10,000 nt of DNA, taken from the NCBI GenBank assembly GCA_016946835.1, contig JACVTC010000070.1, positions 730,001-740,000 of the forward strand. The letters are read 5' to 3'. The position numbers and the translations under genes are program-made. Positions 6,108 to 10,000 of the stretch are shown here, in pieces (the stretch's first letter is position 1; the number at the start of each line of letters is the position of its first letter). This DNA is from Neocallimastix lanati (nom. inval.). Taxonomy: Eukaryota > Neocallimastigomycota > Neocallimastigomycetes > Neocallimastigales > Neocallimastigaceae. Below the pieces are notes generated by a model. The model had not been told where the DNA came from. It ran no database searches and worked only from the letters and a program-made list of their open reading frames with translations.

Positions 6108-7215
6108 TTAATTAAAGTTGAAAAGAGTAATAAAAGCTAAAATAATAAGGGATAAAAGAGAATAAGAAAGAGTTTCAGCTCCACTTTTTAAGTTTGATCT
6201 ATCATCACTTCTGACAATAGAAGTTGGAGTTGAAGAAGTAACATTAGCTGGTACTATAGTGTTAGTAGCTGTAGCATTAACAGCTGCTCCCTTATTTTCT
6301 AAACTGTTAACATTTTGATAAGCTGACATACCAAGACATTCATCAACAGTAACAAAATTGTAACCAAGATCTCTAATAATTGGAATCATAATTTGTAAGT
6401 TGGAAGTGGCTGTAACTTTTTGAATATCATGATTTAAAGCAATGAAACTATTACTAGATGGGTCAGCTTTATCTAAATATTTGAAATAGTTAGCGGTAGC
6501 ATTATCACCTTTTTTCCAATCGTTTGAATCTAAATTCCAGAGAACATTGGCAGTAAATCCTAATTCTTCAATGACACGTTTGTTAGCTTCATTGAATTCA
6601 CCTAAAGGTGGTCTGAAGAAGGCTAATTTAAGACCAGTAAGATCAAAAACAAGATCATTTAAAGTTTTTAATTCTGAAGTTAATTGTTCATCAGTTAAAG
6701 TGGTAATTCCAGTTTCTGGATGAGTGTATGTGTGACTAGCAATAACGTGACCTTCATCAACTTCTCTTTTAATAAGTCTCTGTTATAATTAAAATTATAT
6801 GAATATAATAAGTATTATTTTATCATCGCGATAGAAAAAGTTTATATAGAATTAGTTTTAATGAAAAAAAAAATGAATAAAATAAATAATTTATCAATAT
6901 ATATATATATGATATAATGATATTTTGTTTTTACTATACATTAAATTATTTAATAGTTTAACTTACTTGCGCTTCTGGATCATTAGCAACATCCATACAG
7001 TTTTTACCGTTAATAAAGAAGGTAGCTTTAACATTTTCCTTCTTAAGGATATCAAGAACCATTTCAGTATATTCACTGGCTGGTCCATCATCAAAAGTTA
7101 AAGCAAAATCACCTGGTTTAATACATTCTTCATAATTTTTGTATTCAGCAGATACAACTTGAATTGAAGCTAAAGCAGCAACAATTAATGATAAAGACTT
7201 CTTAATAGAAAACAT
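6108..7215 (-). CDS. Chitin deacetylase, CE4 family, GPI-anchored (two exons)
   Basis: Exons 7215-6967 (83 codons) and 6779-6108 (223 codons plus TAA) join in phase 0 to give 306 residues. Signal peptide about 1-23 (cleavage after VSA). The NodB/CE4 domain spans about 36-230 with all five motifs: TFDDGP 40-45 (Asp42 base, Asp43 metal), SHTYTH 98-103 (His99 and His103 metal), RPPLG 139-143, LDSNDW 166-171, and LNHD 198-201 (His200). Cys31 and Cys231 match the N- to C-terminal disulfide known in fungal CE4 enzymes; Cys73 appears unpaired. Residues 239-281 are Ser/Thr/Asn-rich with N-glycosylation sequons (NAT 251, NVT 262; also NAT 176). A small-residue site SGA 282-284 and hydrophobic 291-305 form a GPI signal. 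The enzyme removes acetyl groups from chitin, here probably at the cell surface on the fungus's own wall. No CBM18 or dockerin is present, which argues against a cellulosome role. Acetylxylan esterase activity is the main alternative. Odd point: Leu142 where Tyr is usual. Confidence 0.93.
6780..6966 (-). other. Spliceosomal intron, 187 nt, phase 0
   Basis: Donor CAA|GTAAGT (boundary 6967/6966) and acceptor AACAG|AGA (boundary 6780/6779). Only this acceptor restores the frame; the next AG, 2 nt on, would shift it. Reading through the donor gives Val-Ser-stop. Body is very A/T-rich, with a candidate branch region AAACTAAT about 75 nt from the acceptor and an isolated ATCGCGAT palindrome at 6825-6832. 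Confidence 0.93.
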
Positions 7216-7560
7216 TTTGCTAATTTTATTTAAAAAATAATTTATAAAATATGTTTCTTTTTATAATAAAAAATATTAAACAATATTTATTATTAATTAT
7301 AATTCTTTTTTATATATATATATATAATATTTTTATAAATATTATTTTTTTATTTTTTTTATATTTTTTTTTTTTTGGTATTTAATTTTTTATTTTTTAA
7401 AAAAATTTTTTTTTTTGACATTTTTTCCAATATTTATATATGTTTAAAATAGATATATTTAAACATATAAAATTTCTATTACTCTATAGAATTTCTATTA
7501 GTAATAACTTTATATTAAAAACAAAAAAAAAAAAAAAAAAAAGGAGCAATCAATAGAATT
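7216..7560 (-). promoter_or_regulatory. Upstream region of the deacetylase gene
   Basis: The start codon has A at -3 (GCAAAATG). A TATA-rich block lies at 7311-7327, about 100 nt upstream. Farther up is a 12-bp inverted repeat, TATATGTTTAAA (7437-7448) with TTTAAACATATA (7458-7469), then the direct repeat AATTTCTATTA at 7471-7481 and 7490-7500. These are the only organised elements in the flank and might be protein-binding sites. The role is inferred from position only. Confidence 0.35.
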
Positions 7561-7646
7561 ATCGATGGAAAAAGAATTTTATTTTTTAATAAATGATTCA
7601 AAAAAAAAAAAAATTTTTTTATATGTTTTTAACAATAAAAAAAAAA

Positions 7647-7647
<1 letters not shown>

Positions 7648-7675
<28 letters not shown>
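7648..7675. repeat. (ATT)9 microsatellite
   Basis: Trinucleotide run following an A tract. Similar to the run at 5967-5992. Confidence 0.85.
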
Positions 7676-7677
<2 letters not shown>

Positions 7678-7729
7678 ATTAAACTATAAATAAATAAGCT
7701 GTCATTATTTATATATATTTATATACAAT

Positions 7730-7826
7730 ATATATTTATATATATATAATATTTTTTATTTATAAATATATTTATATATAAAATATTTTTTATTTATATA
7801 TATTTTTATTTTATAATAAAATAAAA
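7730..7826. repeat. Tandem 35-bp repeat plus 23-bp perfect palindrome
   Basis: Two copies of a unit like ATATTTATATATA...AATATTTTTTATTTATA occupy about 7730-7800. They are followed by TTTTATTTTAT (7804-7814), one A, and its exact complement ATAAAATAAAA (7816-7826). The palindrome is built from the satellite pentamer in head-to-head orientation. Confidence 0.75.
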
Positions 7827-7829
7827 TAC

Positions 7830-8228
7830 AATAAAATAAAATAGAATTAAAATTAAAATTAACTCTTAATTCATAATATGCTGTCAGAGAATATTCCATT
7901 TTGATATTGTTATTCAAAAATTTTTTAATTTAATTCTCTTAATTAAATATATTAAAAGAAAAAAAAACAAAAAAAAACAAAAAAAACAAAAAAAAAAAAA
8001 AAAAATTTATTAAGGATTTCATTTAATTTCAATTAAATGGTTAAAAATAAAAAGTTATTGTTTTAAAAAAAAAAATAGATATATATATATTTTACTGCTA
8101 TACCACTACTATATATAAAACAGTATAATTAAATATTTTTTTATATATAATTTAAAGAGAGAATTATTCATTATTTTATTTTAATATTAAATATGCTTAT
8201 ATATTTAAAATAATAACATTTAATCTTT
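7830..8228. other. AT-rich intergenic DNA, nothing recognised
   Basis: Contains A-rich runs with single C breaks (7966-8005) and a short minus-strand ATG frame from 7899 (start MEYSLTAYYELRV) that soon becomes Tyr/Ile/Lys-only AT sequence. No gene is supported. Confidence 0.6.
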
Positions 8229-8252
8229 ATATTTATTTATTTATTTATTTAT
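8229..8252. repeat. (ATTT)n tetranucleotide run
   Basis: About five ATTT units preceding TGTTGACAACTTATT. Confidence 0.85.
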
Positions 8253-8379
8253 TGTTGACAACTTATTATTTTATTACTTTTATTAAATAATTTTAAAAAC
8301 TATAATTATTAATATTATATATAAATACATACACTATTTAATAATAAAATTTTAAAACAATAAAAAAAAACTTTATTAT

Positions 8380-8493
8380 TTATAAAAAAAAAAAGTAAAT
8401 GGAATAGCTACAAATAGGATGTATTGGTACATATCCGATATCTGATAGTTTCATATTGTAATATGGCGTATATGCTAATGTAATTCGCGCCAT
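8380..8493 (-). CDS. Small ATG-initiated frame, 37 residues, unknown
   Basis: ATG (cat at 8491-8493) opens 37 codons to TAA at 8380-8382. The peptide starts MARITLAYTPYYNMKLSDIG, continues YVPIHPICSYSIY and ends in Phe/Leu codons from an 11-T tract. The first 33 codons coincide with an island of clearly higher G+C (8400-8494), including CpG-containing GGCG/CGCGCC. No signal peptide or membrane segment is evident beyond the AT-coded tail. I recognise no family. The same DNA contains several inverted repeats, so a structured non-coding element is the main alternative. Confidence 0.25.
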   Translation of the reverse strand: MARITLAYTPYYNMKLSDIGYVPIHPICSYSIYFFFL

Positions 8494-8494
8494 A
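8417..8494. other. Cluster of inverted repeats in a GC island
   Basis: GGATGTA (8417-8423) pairs with TACAT..CC (8428-8436) around loop TTGG, with a two-base bulge. CATATT-GT-AATATG spans 8452-8465. TATGGCG (8462-8468) is the exact complement of CGCCATA (8488-8494), loop 19 nt. The last two overlap and exclude one another. Confidence 0.5.
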
Positions 8495-8760
8495 ATTTTT
8501 TAATTTTTTAATACAATTATATCAATAAATAAATAAGTAGATTATAATTAGTTTTTGAAATAAATAAATAAAATTTGTGTTAATTATTAACAAAATAAAA
8601 TGTTTTAAAAACCTTCAAATAATTATATTGATATAATAAAAATTAATAATAAATAATTAAATATAAATAATTAATAATTAGATAGGAATAATAAATAATT
8701 TGATATAAAATAATAAATAATTATATAAATATTTTATTTTCTAATATATAAAAAATAATA
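8495..8760. other. AT-rich intergenic DNA, nothing recognised
   Basis: Repetitive TAATAAATAATTA-like sequence from about 8640 to 8720. No coding or structural signal identified. Confidence 0.65.
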
Positions 8761-8800
8761 AAAACATTTTCTTAAAAATGTTTTATTAAAAATATTTTTC

Positions 8801-8837
<37 letters not shown>
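8761..8837. repeat. 10-bp hairpin, palindrome and A34 tract
   Basis: AAAACATTTT (8761-8770) and AAAATGTTTT (8775-8784) flank loop CTTA. AAAAATATTTTT (8788-8799) is a 12-bp palindrome. A34 follows at 8804-8837. On the minus strand this is a T34 tract preceding the hairpins. Confidence 0.8.
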
Positions 8838-8839
<2 letters not shown>

Positions 8840-9060
8840 TAATTCTAAAGTATATTGAGGTACTGAATATAAAATTTTAAATAAATTTAAATCTTTCATT
8901 ATTTTAATCGATAAGAAGGAAATTTTAAAAATATGAAAGTTTACATCATCATTTCAAGAATATATATATATATATATTTTTAAATAAATATAAAAAAAAT
9001 AAAATGAATCGTTAATCCTAATTTAACATTATTTATTTATTTAATTTATTTATTAATTTA
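8838..9060. other. AT-rich intergenic DNA, nothing recognised
   Basis: Includes a (TA)n run at about 8960-8978. No gene or structured element recognised. Confidence 0.6.
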
Positions 9061-9125
9061 AAAAGCCACATTTTCTGAAATGTAACTCTCCGAAACTCTC
9101 CTTAGAAGTAATATCATGTTACTAT
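9061..9125. other. Small GC-richer island with AACTCTCC direct repeat
   Basis: AACTCTCC occurs at 9084-9091 and 9094-9101. A minus-strand ATG frame reads MILLLRRVSESYISENVAF then stops (19 residues), and a + frame reads KATFSEM, stop, LSETLLRSNIMLLLN. Both are too short to call. Possibly a relic. Confidence 0.25.
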
Positions 9126-9373
9126 TGAATTAATTAAAATTTTATTAAATTTTGGATTTATGTCAATAAAAATAAAATTATTGTAGAGAGTATTCAAAAA
9201 ATTCAAAAATGTTCTAGATTATAGATTTGGTGATCACAAAATTAAATATATATTAGCTAATCATAAAGAATAATAATTAGAATATATATTTATATATATA
9301 TTTATTTATAGATATCTATTTTTTTTTTTTTTTTTAAATTTTAAATATTATAAAATAAAAAAAAAAAAAAAAT

Positions 9374-9570
9374 GTTATGGTCATCTATTATTAAGGTTTC
9401 ACTAAATTTGGTGGTGTAACTTTTATTAAATTAAAGTTCAATTAGGCATATTTATTCCTTTTCGAACTTAGTACTTACTTCCAAATAGTTGGTATTCAAT
9501 CCAAAGAAAGCCTTATTCAAATATTAAGGTGATAACTTATTATCCCAGGACAGAAACCTTAATTAAATAG
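9374..9570. pseudogene. GC-richer relic island, unidentified
   Basis: A + frame reads KVQLGIFIPFRT, TAG (9469-9471), then YLLPNSWYSIQRKPYSNIK and on to TAG 9568-9570. A minus frame reads LRFLSWDNKLSP, stop, YLNKAFFGLNTNYLE, immediately followed by a consensus donor GTAAGT (9474-9479 on the complement). Each has one internal stop and reads like protein. I cannot tell which strand was coding and recognise no family. Confidence 0.3.
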
Positions 9571-9731
9571 TATACATTTAATTAATTATTTATTAACTTT
9601 GTTTTATAAATTTATCAATATAAATAATAGACATTACACTGTTACACTTTAAATTTTTTTATCGTTAATAAATCTATTAAAATAATTATTTTAAATTAAA
9701 ATATATATATATATATATACAAATATAAATA
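9571..9731. other. AT-rich intergenic DNA, nothing recognised
   Basis: Contains a (TA)n run at about 9702-9719. No coding or structural signal. Confidence 0.6.
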
Positions 9732-9845
9732 TTTGTAAACTTCTTAAAATAAATATGAATTATAAACTATAATAAAATTAATAATAATTTATTTTTATTT
9801 AGTTTTAATAGGTTTAATAATACATAGAAATTAAGTTATAAACAT
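9732..9845. repeat. Dispersed repeat, copy B (partner at 5807-5908)
   Basis: Ordered matches to 5807-5908, including an exact 20-mer at 9791-9810 and the shared ATTATAAACTA and ATAAACAT ends. It lies directly upstream of the small frame at 9874. Confidence 0.6.
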
Positions 9846-9904
9846 TCTAATTATAAAATATATAATTATTAGAATGTTAGAAACCCTAGATGAAACTCTA
9901 ACAT
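9841..9904. other. Two mutually exclusive hairpins around an ATG
   Basis: AACATTCTAAT (9841-9851) is complementary to ATTAGAATGTT (9868-9878). ATGTTAGA (9874-9881) is complementary to TCTAACAT (9897-9904). The shared segment contains the ATG at 9874-9876, so whichever hairpin forms, the start codon is paired. Confidence 0.6.
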
Positions 9905-9981
9905 ATTTTATTTTATCAGCTATTGTTTTAATTTTTATAATTCTTTTTCAAATTTTAATTTTAACAAAAAGTTCAAAATAA
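9874..9981 (+). CDS. Small putative single-pass membrane protein, 35 residues
   Basis: ATG at 9874 opens 35 codons to TAA at 9979-9981. The product begins MLETLDETLT, an acidic amphipathic head, continues through an uninterrupted hydrophobic segment (residues 11-30, rich in Ile, Leu and Phe, with one Gln at 26) and ends TKSSK. The start has A at -3. This acidic head, membrane helix and basic tail layout fits small tail- or signal-anchored subunits of membrane complexes (for example, OST4-sized proteins), but I see no diagnostic motif and assign no function. The first ten codons have higher G+C than the flanks; the membrane part is mostly A/T-coded, which alone can create a chance hydrophobic stretch. 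It could also be a first exon or a chance frame. Confidence 0.35.
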   Translation: MLETLDETLTYFILSAIVLIFIILFQILILTKSSK

Positions 9982-10000
9982 ATTAAAAATTTTAATGTCA

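Noticed and set aside
6825-6832. ATCGCGAT palindrome inside the intron as a regulatory site
   Set aside because: A single 8-bp palindrome with no partner. Noted only as unusual G+C within the intron.
7760-7899. Minus-strand frame beginning MEYSLTAYYELRV
   Set aside because: After about 13 codons it is only Tyr/Ile/Lys/Phe/Asn from A/T repeats. No support as a gene.
9882-9890. AACCCTAGA as a telomere-like motif
   Set aside because: A single partial unit inside a hairpin loop; no tandem array.
1-10000. Mitochondrial origin (AT-rich with GC clusters)
   Set aside because: The one clear gene has a GT-AG intron, a secretory signal peptide and a GPI signal, all nuclear features.

Overview
The window looks like nuclear DNA of an anaerobic gut fungus (Neocallimastigomycota). 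This is an inference. It rests on extreme A+T richness outside the one clear gene, very long homopolymer A and T tracts, codon use favouring TTA, AGA, CCA, GGT and ACT, a GT-AG intron, and a secreted fungal-type chitin deacetylase with a GPI-anchor tail. Dictyostelium-like genomes share some of these traits but are a poorer fit for a GPI-anchored CE4 enzyme.

The only confident gene is on the minus strand at 6108-7215. It has two exons (7215-6967 and 6779-6108) joined across a 187-nt intron, giving 306 residues with all five CE4/NodB motifs, a signal peptide, a Ser/Thr/Asn-rich linker and a C-terminal GPI-type signal. The likely job is deacetylating the fungus's own cell-wall chitin. A flank on the high-coordinate side (7216-7560) holds TATA-like sequence, a 12-bp inverted repeat and an 11-bp direct repeat.

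Almost everything else is repeat or low-complexity DNA. Positions 144-514 are a T-tract cluster. 2239-2298 and 2377-2503 are short minisatellites. 3475-3561 is a very long hairpin ending in 35 T. 3717-3844 is a 64-bp tandem duplication. About 3960-4920 is a (TTTTA)n satellite interrupted by six copies of a 36-nt spacer. Two adjacent heptamer arrays lie at 5222-5362. The 353-codon open frame across the satellite is an artefact of the repeat and does not begin with ATG.

Scattered through the AT-rich background are islands of clearly higher G+C (about 1-143, 627-905, 1260-1490, 1655-1700, 1805-1890, 1940-2215, 2550-2670, 4980-5102, 5426-5482, 8400-8494, 9061-9125, 9374-9570, 9874-9905). Each lacks stops in one or more frames for 20-50 codons, often on both strands, so they look like decayed exons or transposon scraps. 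One (1268-1470) faintly resembles the end of a Copia polyprotein. Two carry small ATG-initiated frames worth testing: a 35-residue putative single-pass membrane protein at 9874-9981 (+) and a 37-residue frame at 8380-8493 (-) that overlaps a GC-rich inverted repeat.
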